Translations under genes and position numbers: made by a program
The notes under the pieces: generated by a model
What the model saw: the letters and a program-made list of their open reading frames with translations, nothing else
Databases searched by the model: none
Told to the model about the DNA's origin: nothing
In this document: positions 1-9,500 of the stretch, one piece after another
How the letters are laid out: each line of letters opens with the position of its first letter
Position numbering within the stretch: position 1 is the stretch's first letter
NCBI GenBank assembly: GCA_902800305.1
Contig: CADCDP010000018.1
Location: 1-64,000 of the forward strand
DNA length: 64,000 bases
Direction: 5' to 3'
Origin: an uncultured Bacteroidales bacterium
GTDB lineage: Bacteria > Bacteroidota > Bacteroidia > Bacteroidales > Bacteroidaceae

Positions 1-26
1 GATAGTACAATCGAAGGTTGCGATTG
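1..26. repeat. 21-bp palindromic repeat, partial copy
   Basis: The window opens inside a unit GATAGTACAATCGAAGG followed by TTGCGATT. The same unit plus the following ~35 bp (TTTTAGTA..CCCGTTGACCCAGA) recurs at 40305-40352, and related tandem units lie at 52692-52747. The rest of this copy, presumably including its promoter, is left of the window. Confidence 0.7.
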
Positions 27-67
27 GTTTTAGTATGCCCGTTGACCCAGAGGGGGCAGTGGAGCAG

Positions 68-304
68 AGTCACAGGTGGCAACGTAGAGGGGTCAAAAGT
101 GGGTTTCCGCACAAGGTCCAAAATGCTGTCCGCAAAAAGCCCCAAACAAGTGCGGCAAGCCTACTGAATAGCTATCTTACGTCCACCATGGATATACACC
201 CCACGCTGGCTGGGCTTCCCACTCAACTTGCGACCGCTGAGGTCGTACCACGCATCATCGGAATCCGTGAAATTCGTGTCATCCATTGTTGAAAGAATCC
301 CCGT
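68..304. repeat. shared 3' end of surface genes, copy 1
   Basis: This stretch aligns without a gap to 52748-52984, with about 18 mismatches counted by eye. It covers ~93 bp beyond the stop codon plus the last ~48 codons of the surface protein. The untranslated part is even better conserved than the coding part, which suggests either a functional 3' UTR or recent exchange. Confidence 0.85.
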
Positions 305-3300
305 CGCCTCGTCCTCGCCGAAGTTCAGCACGAAAGCACGAACATTGCCAGAACCTTCTTCGGGCATGGTTAAGTCAACATGGAAGTACGCGCGACAGGC
401 ACCCAGCGTGAAGCCCTCGGTGCTGGGCCAGTAGAGCGTGTTCGCTGCACCCAAGTACAGGTTATCGTGAGCGTCACTATAGATAACGACGGGGCTGTAA
501 GTGCCTACGAACTGCACCTTCTTGTCCGTGCTGGTGACGCTGCCCGCCTCCGTGTTGCTCACGGTCACACCACTAAACACAGGGTTGGTCACGTCATAAT
601 CCGTAGGATTAGCATCGTAGCCTTCGGACTTACCCCACTTCACGATGAACGGTGTGCCAGCGGTGATGATATTGTCCGTGGTCACGTTGTCGAAGTTCAG
701 CGTCAGCACGCCCGTCGAAGCGACAAAGCCCGATGTCGTGCTGTTCAGCGTCATGGCGGTGGCATCCTCCATCTGTCCGTTGCCCACAGTCACGTCGAAT
801 GGTAGGCACAGCGTGTTCCACTTCCCGTCCTTGTAGAGTGTGCGGCCTTGGAGGATGACGGGATAGGTGGTGGGCAGACCTTGTTCGCCGCGGGTAGCGA
901 GGGTGGTGATGGCGGTGGCGTTGTTATCACCATCACTGAGGACGGGCATGGGCACAGCACCGTCGTTGGTCTCTACATCTTTAGAGTAGTACCCCACGCC
1001 TGTGGCGTTGGCCGTACCTTGGACGGTGCAGCCGTGATAGTAGTTCCTCTCCAGATTCTTGTCATCATATATAGTGCCGCAGATAGCACCACAAAAAAAG
1101 TATCCTAAGCGGTCCTCTGCACTGTAGATTTTGGAAGCAGTGACGGTGGTGCCGCTCACTTTACTTTGGTACATGGCGGTACCCACAATGCCGCCGACGA
1201 TGCTTCTACCAGTTATGCGGGCATCAGTGAGGTGGACATTACTGATGGAGGCATCCATTAAGTAGCCGAAGAGGCCTTGGTAGTCGGTGTCTTTCTTGTA
1301 GATGCGGATACCGCTGACGGTGTGGCCGTCACCATCGAAGTGGCCACTAAATGGATGGTCGTTGTTGCCGATGGCCTCGTAGTTGTCCTCGGTGCTCTTG
1401 GCATCGTTCCAAGCAGAAGTGTGGCTACAGGTGATGTCGGCTCCGAGCTTGAAATACTTGTTCTGGTAGGTGTTGGCTGTCATGCCATGCGTACCGTTCA
1501 CGCGCCATGCCAGCAGGTCGAGCTGTTCCTTAGTATATATCATGTAGGCATGGTCGGCATCCTCGCCGCTGCTCTGTGTAGCCCAATCGATGGGGGCGAG
1601 ATTGACGAGGCTTATGGTCACGTCATCATTGGCCATGGTGAACGTCGTGCCGTCGAGCGTGGCACCGCCCGATACGTTGTAGTAGTACTGATTTTCATCC
1701 AGCTGTTCGGTGACGTTGTTCGAGAGCGTCAAGCTCACGGCATCTTCCGCTCCAGCGTAGAGCACCTCGTTATACAAGAGTCCGGCGATGAAGGTGCTGC
1801 TGTTCTCCGTTTCCTTGTAGGCGGTGATGCCGCTGACGTCATACACGGTGGCAACTCCTGCGTGGCCCACGGTGACGCTCTCGTCCGCCGTGATGCTGTA
1901 AGCCTGCTTGCCCTGCGCGTGGCCGAGCGTCGTGGTGTAGTAGCCGTTGGTGATCTTGACTTTATCTTCGTGGTTAGGGTAGGCGAAGGTGCAGCTCCTG
2001 CTGTCGGTAATATTAGTGCTGGTGGGGGCGAAGAGCGAATTGGTGATGGAGACGTAGGAGTACAAGCGCCTACCGACGAAGCCGCTACAGAGGGCGGTGG
2101 CGTTTGTGCCTGTGCTGGTGATACTGCCGTTGAAGACGCAACCGATGATGCTGATGCTGAGGGAGGTTTTGGATTGAATCGCTACGAAACCGCCGTGGTA
2201 GCCATCGCCACTGAAGCTGCTGTTGATGGTGACGCTACTGACGCTATTGGTGATGTTGGCGGTACTGTTCTGCTCGCCGATAAACCCAGCGGCGTACTGG
2301 TTGCTGGTCTGAATGGTGCCGCTGACGGTGCAGCCCTCGATGGTGAGGGTGCCCCACATACGACCGACGAGGCCACCGGCGTGGGTGGCCGAAGTGTTGA
2401 TGTCAACCACAACGTTAAGGTTGCGGATGGCGGGGTGGCTCACCTCGCTGCTGCCCGTGGGCGTGGTCTCGCTGATGTAGCTGAACGGAGCCACACCGTC
2501 AACGTTCTCAGTCGAGGTGAACGTCAGCGTCTTGTGGTCGCCGTCGAACGTGCCGCAGAAGTCGTGGTTGCTGCTGCCCGCCATGCGGCTCACAGTGATG
2601 TCCGCACCCAGCTTCACGGTCTTGCCGCTGAAGCGGTTGTAGGTGTCGTTGTCCAGCAATGCGTCGCAGAAGATGTCCCAGCCCGTGGCGGTGTGGATGG
2701 TGTACTCGTCACCGCTTTGGGAGAAGTGCGTCGGGTCGGGGGTAGCGGTGAGGGTTACGGTGACGTCCGCGTCGGGCATGGTCAGCGTGTAGTGGTCGCC
2801 GACCTCGGACAGTGTCGTGCCGTCGGGGCTGACGGCGTAGCCGTTGAAGGCGTAGTATGAGGGCAGTGTATTCGCGAGCGTCAGGCTCACCGTTTCGCCA
2901 TTGCCAGCGTAGAGCACTTCACCATACTTGATGCCCGTGCCGTAGGTAGTGATGCCGCTGGTGGAGTATTCGGTGGCAGTGCCGGCATTAGCCACGGTGA
3001 CGTTCGTGCCCGCCGTGATGCTGTAAGCCTGCTCGCCCTGGGCATTATCGTTGGTGGTGGTGGCTCCAAAGGCCTGCGTGTAGTAGCAGCCCTCGTGGCA
3101 GCTGGCGGTGGCACGGCGAATGAAGGTGGCGCTGCCCACGGTGCTCATGGTGACTTGGGTCGGGTCGAAGAGGGTGTCGTAGATGTCAACTGCCCCTTGG
3201 TAATAATAGCCCACGATACCGCCGCAGTAGTTGGTGTCGGAGCCGAGCAGACTGCCGTTGAAGACGCAGCCCGTGATGGTGGTCGTGCCCTGATAGTGGA

Positions 3301-5194
3301 TGGCCACGATGCCGCCGTCGGTAGCGTCGCCGCTGTAACTGCTGCTAATAGTGACGCTGCACGCGCAGTCGGTGATGCTGGTCGAATTCTGCACCACGCC
3401 GACCATTCCGGCGGCATATCTGGCGTCGGTGGTTATCTGGCCGCCGACGGTGCAGTGGCTGATGGTGAGCGTGCCGCTGTTGTCGGCTGCTGCCTGACTG
3501 ACGAGCCCAGAGGGATAGAGGTCGTTGTCGCTGGTCTTCGTGCAGCTGATGTTGGCCGTGACGTTGCAGCCAGTCACGTCCACGTAGCCGCTCTGGTGGG
3601 AGATGAGTCCGGCCTGATGACGGTAGCCGTTGGCGGTGATGGTGGTCACGACATTCAGGTCTTTGATGACGGCGTGGGCCGCGCTGGTGCCCTGTACATA
3701 ACGGAACGGTGCCGTGTGGCTGTCCGTAGCCGTGGCAGTGAAGGTCAGCGTGTGTCTGCCGCCGTCGATGATGCCGCCGTCGAAGGTGCCGCAGAACTCA
3801 TGGCCGCTGCTGCCCGCCATGCGGCTCACGGTGATGTCCGCGCCCAGCTTCACGGTCTTGCCGCTGAAGAAAGTCTTGCCGTCGTCGGCAGCGAGCCGGT
3901 CGCAGAAGGCATCCCAGCCGTAGGCGTTCCAGATGGTGTACTCGTTGATGCCGCTTTCAGTGACGGCAGCGCTGGGGCGCAGGGTCTGGCCGTTGAGCAC
4001 CGACGGGTCGTCGATGGTGCCAGTGAAGGAGGTTGAGGGGAAGTCGCTGCCATAGAGCGTCTGGTCGTCGGCAATCTTCACCGTGCCGACATAGCTGCTG
4101 GCCTTGATGAAGTCCGTGGCATTGGTGCAGCCAAGGGTGATGACGTTATATTGGATGCTGATGCCTTTCGTCACAGCCGTCACCTGTCCGCCAGTGATGC
4201 TCAGGCCATTATAGCCATAGATGTCACTGTATTCGTATCCCTGTGCAATCACGACGCCGCCCGTGATGCTCACGTAGTTACCACGTATTCCGTAATTTGT
4301 ACCCGTGGCGCTGACTGAGCCACCACTAATGATGACATTATTGCTTTTAATGCCTTCGCCAAAATCACCGGTACCATTGGCACTGAGCGTGCCGCCACTG
4401 ATGGTCGCAGAGTTAATGATAAAGAGACCGTAATTTTCTGCGCTGAGCGTCACATTTCCTCCTGTCTGCGTATAGTCAGTTATGCAATTTATGGCATATT
4501 TTCCTGCGATCACGCTCATACTCCCCTCGCCGCCCACGGTAAGCGAGTATTTATCATTGCCGTAGATGCCGTTGTCCTCCGATGTATTGATGGTCATCGT
4601 CTTGCCGCTGGCCAGCGTGAGCACGGTGTTGCCAGAGAGGGTGATGGTGTGGTCGAACGTAATGTCGCTGCTGATCGTGTAATAGCCGCCGCTGAGCTTC
4701 GTCACCGTGTCATCGGTGATGTCCACCGCCGATGCCTCGTCAACTCCGCCCTCAAGGATATGATCGAAGGTGATGTCCACCGTCACGCCCGTGCCGAGCC
4801 AGATATCACTCGATGATGGCATCACAAACGTGCCGTCGTCGGATATGTCATTTACACTTAGCTGGTAGGAATTGTTTAGTCTATAAGATATTTGTGCACT
4901 CGTCACGATGTAGCCTTCCCCAGGCGCGAAGGTCAGATTTACAGACTCGTTGCCATTCGCCTCCGTCGTCACTGTCGCTGGTGTTCCAGCCGTGGCCGTC
5001 GCCGTCACCTCGCTGTGCAATCTCGTTTTAGCGACCGTCACCGAGCCTGCGCCCTTCACATTGACGGTGATGCCAATCGCCCACGCCGTGACCGTGAGCA
5101 TCATCACGGCCAGCGTCATCGCTGCCCGTCTCACACATGCGCCGCCCAGCCTCCAGGCCGTCAGCGCGAAAAATGATTGTTTTTCCATTCTCAT
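161..5194 (-). CDS. large GLUG-repeat surface protein
   Basis: A 1677-residue predicted secreted adhesin-like protein; no enzymatic motif seen. The start is taken at MRMEKQSFFALT because the paralogue at 52841-55177 starts at the equivalent place. A further in-frame stretch of 37 codons upstream looks non-coding. The long signal peptide (about 40 residues, with ACVRRAAMTL before the hydrophobic core) is nearly identical in the paralogue. Residues ~190-400 are SGG-rich short repeats of beta-helix type. Three modules follow at about 416, 830 and 1213, the first two with the block SGKTVKLGADITVSRMAG and a FCGTFDG turn, typical of GLUG/InlB-like repeats. The protein ends with YDLSGRKLSGKPSQRGVYI and a basic tail, a C-terminal type common in secreted Bacteroidales proteins. 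It lies downstream of the GNAT gene on the same strand. Ligand unknown. Confidence 0.8.
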   Translation of the reverse strand: MRMEKQSFFALTAWRLGGACVRRAAMTLAVMMLTVTAWAIGITVNVKGAGSVTVAKTRLHSEVTATATAGTPATVTTEANGNESVNLTFAPGEGYIVTSAQISYRLNNSYQLSVNDISDDGTFVMPSSSDIWLGTGVTVDITFDHILEGGVDEASAVDITDDTVTKLSGGYYTISSDITFDHTITLSGNTVLTLASGKTMTINTSEDNGIYGNDKYSLTVGGEGSMSVIAGKYAINCITDYTQTGGNVTLSAENYGLFIINSATISGGTLSANGTGDFGEGIKSNNVIISGGSVSATGTNYGIRGNYVSITGGVVIAQGYEYSDIYGYNGLSITGGQVTAVTKGISIQYNVITLGCTNATDFIKASSYVGTVKIADDQTLYGSDFPSTSFTGTIDDPSVLNGQTLRPSAAVTESGINEYTIWNAYGWDAFCDRLAADDGKTFFSGKTVKLGADITVSRMAGSSGHEFCGTFDGGIIDGGRHTLTFTATATDSHTAPFRYVQGTSAAHAVIKDLNVVTTITANGYRHQAGLISHQSGYVDVTGCNVTANISCTKTSDNDLYPSGLVSQAAADNSGTLTISHCTVGGQITTDARYAAGMVGVVQNSTSITDCACSVTISSSYSGDATDGGIVAIHYQGTTTITGCVFNGSLLGSDTNYCGGIVGYYYQGAVDIYDTLFDPTQVTMSTVGSATFIRRATASCHEGCYYTQAFGATTTNDNAQGEQAYSITAGTNVTVANAGTATEYSTSGITTYGTGIKYGEVLYAGNGETVSLTLANTLPSYYAFNGYAVSPDGTTLSEVGDHYTLTMPDADVTVTLTATPDPTHFSQSGDEYTIHTATGWDIFCDALLDNDTYNRFSGKTVKLGADITVSRMAGSSNHDFCGTFDGDHKTLTFTSTENVDGVAPFSYISETTPTGSSEVSHPAIRNLNVVVDINTSATHAGGLVGRMWGTLTIEGCTVSGTIQTSNQYAAGFIGEQNSTANITNSVSSVTINSSFSGDGYHGGFVAIQSKTSLSISIIGCVFNGSITSTGTNATALCSGFVGRRLYSYVSITNSLFAPTSTNITDSRSCTFAYPNHEDKVKITNGYYTTTLGHAQGKQAYSITADESVTVGHAGVATVYDVSGITAYKETENSSTFIAGLLYNEVLYAGAEDAVSLTLSNNVTEQLDENQYYYNVSGGATLDGTTFTMANDDVTISLVNLAPIDWATQSSGEDADHAYMIYTKEQLDLLAWRVNGTHGMTANTYQNKYFKLGADITCSHTSAWNDAKSTEDNYEAIGNNDHPFSGHFDGDGHTVSGIRIYKKDTDYQGLFGYLMDASISNVHLTDARITGRSIVGGIVGTAMYQSKVSGTTVTASKIYSAEDRLGYFFCGAICGTIYDDKNLERNYYHGCTVQGTANATGVGYYSKDVETNDGAVPMPVLSDGDNNATAITTLATRGEQGLPTTYPVILQGRTLYKDGKWNTLCLPFDVTVGNGQMEDATAMTLNSTTSGFVASTGVLTLNFDNVTTDNIITAGTPFIVKWGKSEGYDANPTDYDVTNPVFSGVTVSNTEAGSVTSTDKKVQFVGTYSPVVIYSDAHDNLYLGAANTLYWPSTEGFTLGACRAYFHVDLTMPEEGSGNVRAFVLNFGEDEATGILSTMDDTNFTDSDDAWYDLSGRKLSGKPSQRGVYIHGGRKIAIQ
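5121..5192. repeat. shared signal-peptide segment, copy 1
   Basis: These 72 bp are identical to 55101-55172. They encode the start of the signal peptide of both large surface proteins. The genes diverge completely a few codons later. Confidence 0.9.
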
Positions 5195-5349
5195 CGTTTT
5201 TATTCTTTTTATATTATTTATTAAGTAAGAGGAGCCGCCACATATCCAGCCAACTATTTCGTTGGCCTTAACATCGTTAATATATCCGTCTTGTTGGTGT
5301 ATCAAAGTCGATCTCGTGGTATATGTCGTGGAAGAATTAGTGAGGGGGA

Positions 5350-5979
5350 TTATTCTTCCAGCAAATCGCAGAACATCAAGCGAGTTCTGAGCTTGCGTGG
5401 CTGTTGCAGCCGCTCGGTGCGCTCGGCTTCGTCCTTGGGCGGCTTGGTGTAGATGTCCTCGTCTATCTCGCGGGGGAAGAGGGGGATGAAGCCGTTCCTT
5501 TCATAGAAGCGGAGCACTTCTGGCTCGTTCTTGGCATCGACGATGGCAAAGCGGCATCCTGTCTTGTTGTCTTCGTCGAGGAACCATATCTTGATGAAGC
5601 GGAGCACTGCTGACCCGATGCCTCGGCCAGAGAATTGTGCAGCCACAGCCAGGCGACCTATGAGCACGCCAGGATAGCGGGTGAGCATTTTTTCACGACG
5701 AGTAATCTTCCACATGGCATTGCGCCGGCTGCTGGGCAGGTCGTAGATGCGGATGCTATCGTTGGAGACGGTGAAGCAGGCCACGATGGTCTGCGCGTCG
5801 TCCTTCAACCGGAAGCAGTAGGACTTACCCATGAGGAATTGGGTGTAGTCGAGCGCGTCCTTGCGGAAGAACTCGTCCATGTCATCGTCGGTTCCGCAGG
5901 TGAAGGGATGGCATGAGTCAATGACCTCTTGCGTGAGCAGCGAGAGGTCGCAGTTGGAAAGGAGCCATGACGTTTCCAT
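5350..5979 (-). CDS. GNAT-family acetyltransferase, likely toxin
   Basis: 209 residues with a GNAT fold. Motif A reads RLAVAAQFSGRGIGSAVL (residues ~109-126) and carries the RGxG acetyl-CoA loop; FYERNGF follows as motif B. The length and the small gene directly upstream (6-nt gap) match GNAT toxin-antitoxin pairs of the TacT/AtaT kind, which acetylate aminoacyl-tRNA. That function is inferred from organisation only; an ordinary small-molecule or protein acetyltransferase is the alternative. Transcription probably starts at the promoter at 6196-6203 upstream of the small gene. Confidence 0.75.
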   Translation of the reverse strand: METSWLLSNCDLSLLTQEVIDSCHPFTCGTDDDMDEFFRKDALDYTQFLMGKSYCFRLKDDAQTIVACFTVSNDSIRIYDLPSSRRNAMWKITRREKMLTRYPGVLIGRLAVAAQFSGRGIGSAVLRFIKIWFLDEDNKTGCRFAIVDAKNEPEVLRFYERNGFIPLFPREIDEDIYTKPPKDEAERTERLQQPRKLRTRLMFCDLLEE

Positions 5980-5985
5980 AGATTA

Positions 5986-6156
5986 TTAGAAGCCTGAACG
6001 TTTTAACATCTCGCGCATGGCGATGTAGTAGGGATCCTTCTTGAGGTCTCTCTTGGGACGCTGGGCGTATCTGCACTCGGCCTCGTCGGCCATATCGCGG
6101 AAGCGGCGTGCTTCGTCGCCGTAGAGCGTGGGAATTGCCTTGATTGCTGTTGCCAT
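5986..6156 (-). CDS. small protein, putative antitoxin of GNAT pair
   Basis: 56 residues, beginning MATAIKAIPTLYGDEARRF and ending KRSGF. It is charged and mostly helical in prediction by eye, with the mid-region DPYYIAMREML. It precedes the GNAT gene by 6 nt on the same strand. Small proteins starting MATAIKAIPTLYGxEARRF next to GNAT genes are, as I recall, common in Bacteroidales, but I cannot name a family. It does not look like the DUF1778 ribbon-helix-helix antitoxin usual for such toxins. Confidence 0.65.
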   Translation of the reverse strand: MATAIKAIPTLYGDEARRFRDMADEAECRYAQRPKRDLKKDPYYIAMREMLKRSGF

Positions 6157-6195
6157 AATTTATTTGTTTTATGAATTGGCCGTTATTTGTCGGTA

Positions 6196-6203
6196 CAAAG
6201 GTA
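6196..6203 (-). promoter_or_regulatory. -7 box, GNAT module promoter
   Basis: TACCTTTG on the minus strand, about 40 nt upstream of the small gene at 6156. It fits the Bacteroidetes TAnnTTTG -7 box. No good -33 TTTG was found at 19-20 bp. Confidence 0.55.
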
Positions 6204-6317
6204 AGCAAATAATTTGGAAATCCCCGCAATTCCTCCGAAAAGCTTGCAAGTTTTAACGGAAAGCGAGCAAGATAACAGGTTTTTATGCTTATATTCCGTT
6301 ATTTCAAATATTCTTCG

Positions 6318-6411
6318 TACCTTTGACTCCGTCTTAGGTACTTGCGTTCGACAATAAAAGTGAAAAAAAACTTTTTTCCCTTTGTATTGTGCTCACTTAT
6401 TCGTACCTTTG
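6318..6411 (+). promoter_or_regulatory. repeated promoter cassette, copy A
   Basis: First of four ~95-bp cassettes (others 17219-17313, 21389-21482, 29808-29902). Each has a hairpin-like segment around CTTAGGTACTTGCGTTCG, then GACAATAAAAG, an A-run/T-run, and a full promoter. Here the promoter is TTTG at 6381-6384, 19 bp, TACCTTTG at 6404-6411. It drives the antitoxin-like gene at 6440. Confidence 0.8.
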
Positions 6412-6439
6412 CTGCGTAAACCCATAAAACGACAAGATT

Positions 6440-6697
6440 ATGACAGCAGTACAACTGAATGCGCAGATATGGCGCGACATGGCTGCGATAGCCGACAGCG
6501 AACCACTGATGAAGCAGCTGGCCAAGTATCTGAAGAAACTTGTGGCCAAGAAGGAAGACCCGACGCTGATGACGAAGGAGGAATTTTTCGCAAAACTGGA
6601 ACGCGGTGAGGAGGAATACAGACAGGGAAAGTGTGATTCGCTACTCCCTGACGAGGATTTAACCACTTATCTGAGGAGACGCGGTTATGATATATAA
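6440..6697 (+). CDS. orphan antitoxin-like small protein
   Basis: 85 residues, MTAVQLNAQIWRDMAAIAD at the start, with a central DPTLMTKEEFFAKLERG segment and a C-terminal TTYLRRRGYDI. It resembles a family of small Bacteroidales proteins, found alone or beside RelE/type II toxins, in which the N-terminal half forms a short beta-helix DNA-binding part and the C-terminal tail would wrap a toxin. No toxin gene follows: the next 120 nt hold only a terminator hairpin, and the next gene is on the other strand. It is either an orphan antitoxin or a small regulator. Its promoter sits in a repeated cassette. Confidence 0.6.
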   Translation: MTAVQLNAQIWRDMAAIADSEPLMKQLAKYLKKLVAKKEDPTLMTKEEFFAKLERGEEEYRQGKCDSLLPDEDLTTYLRRRGYDI

Positions 6698-6725
6698 AGT
6701 CACCTCTCCCCCTTCCCTCCGTAGC

Positions 6726-6780
6726 CAGACACAAAAATCCCTCGCACCGCCCTTTGCGCTGCGAGGGATTTCTGTGTCTG
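6726..6780. terminator. bidirectional terminator hairpin
   Basis: Nested stems: CAGACACA pairs with TGTGTCTG, and AAATCCCTCGCA pairs with TGCGAGGGATTT, loop CCGCCCTTTGCGC. It separates the convergent 6440 gene and the GH2 gene. The inner stem and loop recur at 55791-55824. Confidence 0.75.
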
Positions 6781-6822
6781 TATGTCCGCCGTCGTGGATG
6801 GCATAAGCTATCGCTGCGGGAG

Positions 6823-9453
6823 CTATTTCATTTCCAAGGTGACCTGTGCCTCTTCGAGTCCGTCGGCTTGGACGGTGATGGTGACTAAGCCTGGCTCTTC
6901 CTGTGGCTGAACGATGGCGAGTGCCTTGCCTCGGAAGGTGGTGGGCTGGAGGGAACGGAAGGTGCGCATGTCGTAGGGGTGACCTGTACCTGCCACGACG
7001 TTGGCAGTGCCCGACACGCTGATGCGGAGGGGCACTTCGGCGGTGGGACAGAGGCGGCCATCCTCGTCCTCTATACATATATATATATAAGAGAGGTCGT
7101 CGTGGGAGCTGGAGAGGGTTTCACGGTCGGCTTTCAGAGTGATGTGATGGGGTTTCAAGGCCGTGACGAACTGGACCGAGGCTGGTTCCGCTTTCTTGCC
7201 CGTAGGAACGGTGACAGCTTTCAAGGTGCCTGGCTCGTAGGGCAACGTGAAGGTGGCTGTGTAGTTTTCGGGGTTGATGTCTTGTTCGCCAATCAGGGAG
7301 TCGTTAAGCAGGAGCTGCACTCGGGGTTCACGGCTATAGACGTGAACCTGCATGAGGTCGCTGCGTTGGGCACTCAGGTCGTGCTTGATGTGCCCCATCA
7401 CGTTGGAGGTCTGGTAGTTGTCGGGACGCAGTTCGATGGGGAGATAAACGTCGTTGTTGGCTGGTTGGAAGCCCCAGTTCCAATGGTTCTCTTCGGCTGT
7501 CCATCCCCAACCGTTCACGTCCTCGTGTTCGCCTTCGGTGACGGACGGACGCACCGCCATCGCTATTGGGGTGCGGTGCCAAAGCACGTCGCGGTAGTAA
7601 CTCTGAGGCTTCTTCTCGCCTGTGATGTCGAGATCGCCGCACCATGCGTTGAACCACGGCCAAGAGAGGAACTGAATCCAGCGATTGTCGGAACGCTCGA
7701 AGGTGTGTCCCAATCCTGCTTCGCCCAGATAGTCGATGGCTGTCCACACGAAGTCACCAAGCAGGTAGGGGTGCTTATCGACGAGGTTCCAGTTTTGTGC
7801 CATCTCGTTGGGGAACGACTCTGAGCCATACATGATGCGGTCGGGGAAGGAGTCGTGGTCGGCTTCGTAGTGTCGCCACTCGTAGTTGTAGCCGCCTATC
7901 TCGATGTGCTCGAAGGCTCGGGGACTGTCGGTTTCCCACTTGAATTGGGGTCTGTCCCAGAAGGAATTGACCGCCATGGTGGTGGGGCGTGTGCCATCGT
8001 GGTTGTTGGCCACAAGGTTCAGTTCCAGCGCGATGTCTTTGCCACGGGGGATGTCGGCTCGCTGGGCGATTTCGTTACCGATGCTCCACATGATGATGCT
8101 GGGGTGGTTGCGGTCGCGACGCACCATGAGTGCCATGTCCTTCATGTGGTCGCGCAGGAAGTGCTGGCTGTAGTCGTTGTTGCGCTTGGGTTCTTCCCAC
8201 TGGTCGAACACTTCGTCGATGACGAGCATACCCAGACGGTCACAAGCATCAAGAAACGCCTCAGTGGGCAGGTTGTGACTGCATCGCACGGCGTTGTAGC
8301 CCTGTGCCTTCAGGAGTTCCACTTTCCGTTGGTCGGCACGGTCGATGCCAGCGGCTCCCAAGAGTCCGTTGTCGTGATGCACACAACCGCCACGGAGTTT
8401 CATGGGCTTTCCGTTCAGCTTGAAGCCTTCTTGTGCCGAAAACTGGAGGGTGCGGATGCCGAAGGGAATGGTGAGGGCATCTTTCTCTTCGCCATATTTG
8501 GTAATATAGACTTTTGCCTGATAGAGATAGGGGGTCTCGACCGACCAGAGCTGGGGAGAGGGGACGGGAATCTCGGTGGCGATGGTCTTGCCCCCTTCCT
8601 GATAGCCTTCGTTGGCAGAACCTAACACCTCGAAGTCTTTCTCTGCATGAGCCACGCGACTGCCTTGTGCATCGAGGATGTCGATGCACAGCTGTCCCGA
8701 CGCTGTCTGAATGGCTTCGTTGAATATCTTGGCAAAGACTTTCACGTTGGCTTCTCTGACTTTGCCTTTTTCGATGACCTCGGAGCCATCGACGAACACA
8801 TCCCACTCGTCTAAATGGAGTTTGTCGGTGGTCTCTATCCACACATGACGGAAGATGCCGCTGCCAGCATACCAACGGGAATTAAGTCCTTCGTTGACGG
8901 CTTTGACGGCCACCGTCACCTCGCGCTCGTCGCTCTCCTTACGATGCTGCTTGTCGGCAAGTATCTTGTTGAGGTTGACGACAAAGGGCATATAGCCATA
9001 GACGTTGGTGGCGGCTTTCACGCCGTTCACCCACACCTCGGCCTGATTATAGACACCATCGAAGCGAAGGTTCACGTTCGTTTGGGATAGGAAGGTCTCC
9101 ACAGACGCATTGCCTCCGATGGGGAGTGTGAAGGTCTTACGATACCACCCTGTGCCGCCGACGGTCTGTCCAGTGTCCCAATCGCCAATGCTCAGACGGG
9201 AGAAGGGTCCCACCTGCATATCTGACCAAGCGGGATTGCGCTGGCGATAGTCCGAGGGGGAGAACGCTGGTTCCATGCTGAAGTCGTGGGGCACAATAAG
9301 CCGTTTCCACTGGGAATCATCGAAATGTATCGCCTCGGCATTGATGACTCCACCGCGATGGAACCGCCAACCTGTGTCAAAACTCTGTTTCCGCTGAGCG
9401 AAAAGGGATGCACACAGAACGAAAGACAAGAGGAAGAGAAGATGCTGTTTCAT
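6823..9453 (-). CDS. GH2 beta-galactosidase-like glycosidase
   Basis: 876 residues, exported (signal peptide MKQHLLFLLSFVLCASLFA). The order is a GH2 sugar-binding domain (about 60-220, WYRKTFTLP), an immunoglobulin-like domain, a TIM barrel with acid/base Glu in IMWSIGNEI (~459) and nucleophile Glu in MYGSESFP (~544), then C-terminal Ig-like/DUF4982-type domains. It should hydrolyse beta-galactosides or related beta-linked sugars of host or plant glycans in the periplasm or at the surface; the true substrate cannot be read from sequence. It is last in a long minus-strand run, 47 nt after the UPF0210 gene, with a 7-bp-period repeat between them. Confidence 0.9.
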   Translation of the reverse strand: MKQHLLFLLSFVLCASLFAQRKQSFDTGWRFHRGGVINAEAIHFDDSQWKRLIVPHDFSMEPAFSPSDYRQRNPAWSDMQVGPFSRLSIGDWDTGQTVGGTGWYRKTFTLPIGGNASVETFLSQTNVNLRFDGVYNQAEVWVNGVKAATNVYGYMPFVVNLNKILADKQHRKESDEREVTVAVKAVNEGLNSRWYAGSGIFRHVWIETTDKLHLDEWDVFVDGSEVIEKGKVREANVKVFAKIFNEAIQTASGQLCIDILDAQGSRVAHAEKDFEVLGSANEGYQEGGKTIATEIPVPSPQLWSVETPYLYQAKVYITKYGEEKDALTIPFGIRTLQFSAQEGFKLNGKPMKLRGGCVHHDNGLLGAAGIDRADQRKVELLKAQGYNAVRCSHNLPTEAFLDACDRLGMLVIDEVFDQWEEPKRNNDYSQHFLRDHMKDMALMVRRDRNHPSIIMWSIGNEIAQRADIPRGKDIALELNLVANNHDGTRPTTMAVNSFWDRPQFKWETDSPRAFEHIEIGGYNYEWRHYEADHDSFPDRIMYGSESFPNEMAQNWNLVDKHPYLLGDFVWTAIDYLGEAGLGHTFERSDNRWIQFLSWPWFNAWCGDLDITGEKKPQSYYRDVLWHRTPIAMAVRPSVTEGEHEDVNGWGWTAEENHWNWGFQPANNDVYLPIELRPDNYQTSNVMGHIKHDLSAQRSDLMQVHVYSREPRVQLLLNDSLIGEQDINPENYTATFTLPYEPGTLKAVTVPTGKKAEPASVQFVTALKPHHITLKADRETLSSSHDDLSYIYICIEDEDGRLCPTAEVPLRISVSGTANVVAGTGHPYDMRTFRSLQPTTFRGKALAIVQPQEEPGLVTITVQADGLEEAQVTLEMK

Positions 9454-9500
9454 AAAAGTGAAAAAGGAAAAGTGAAAAGAGAAAAGTGAAAAAGGAAAAC
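9448..9500. repeat. purine heptad repeat between genes
   Basis: Period-7 tracts of GTGAAAA/GGAAAAG type lie between the GH2 start and the UPF0210 stop. They belong to the heptad repeat family seen in many intergenic gaps of this window. Confidence 0.6.

Noticed and set aside
1277..2860. 527-codon open frame on the plus strand opposite the large surface gene, and similar long antisense frames at 7855-8625, 20526-21296, 26641-28020, 28465-29763 and 30209-31405
   Set aside because: Composition is Val/Ala/Gly/His biased as expected for complement frames of real genes, with no domain, start context or promoter. They are shadows.
5195..5305. N-terminal extension of the large surface protein
   Set aside because: The paralogue starts at the shared MEKQS signal peptide, and the extension is AT-rich with no signal features.
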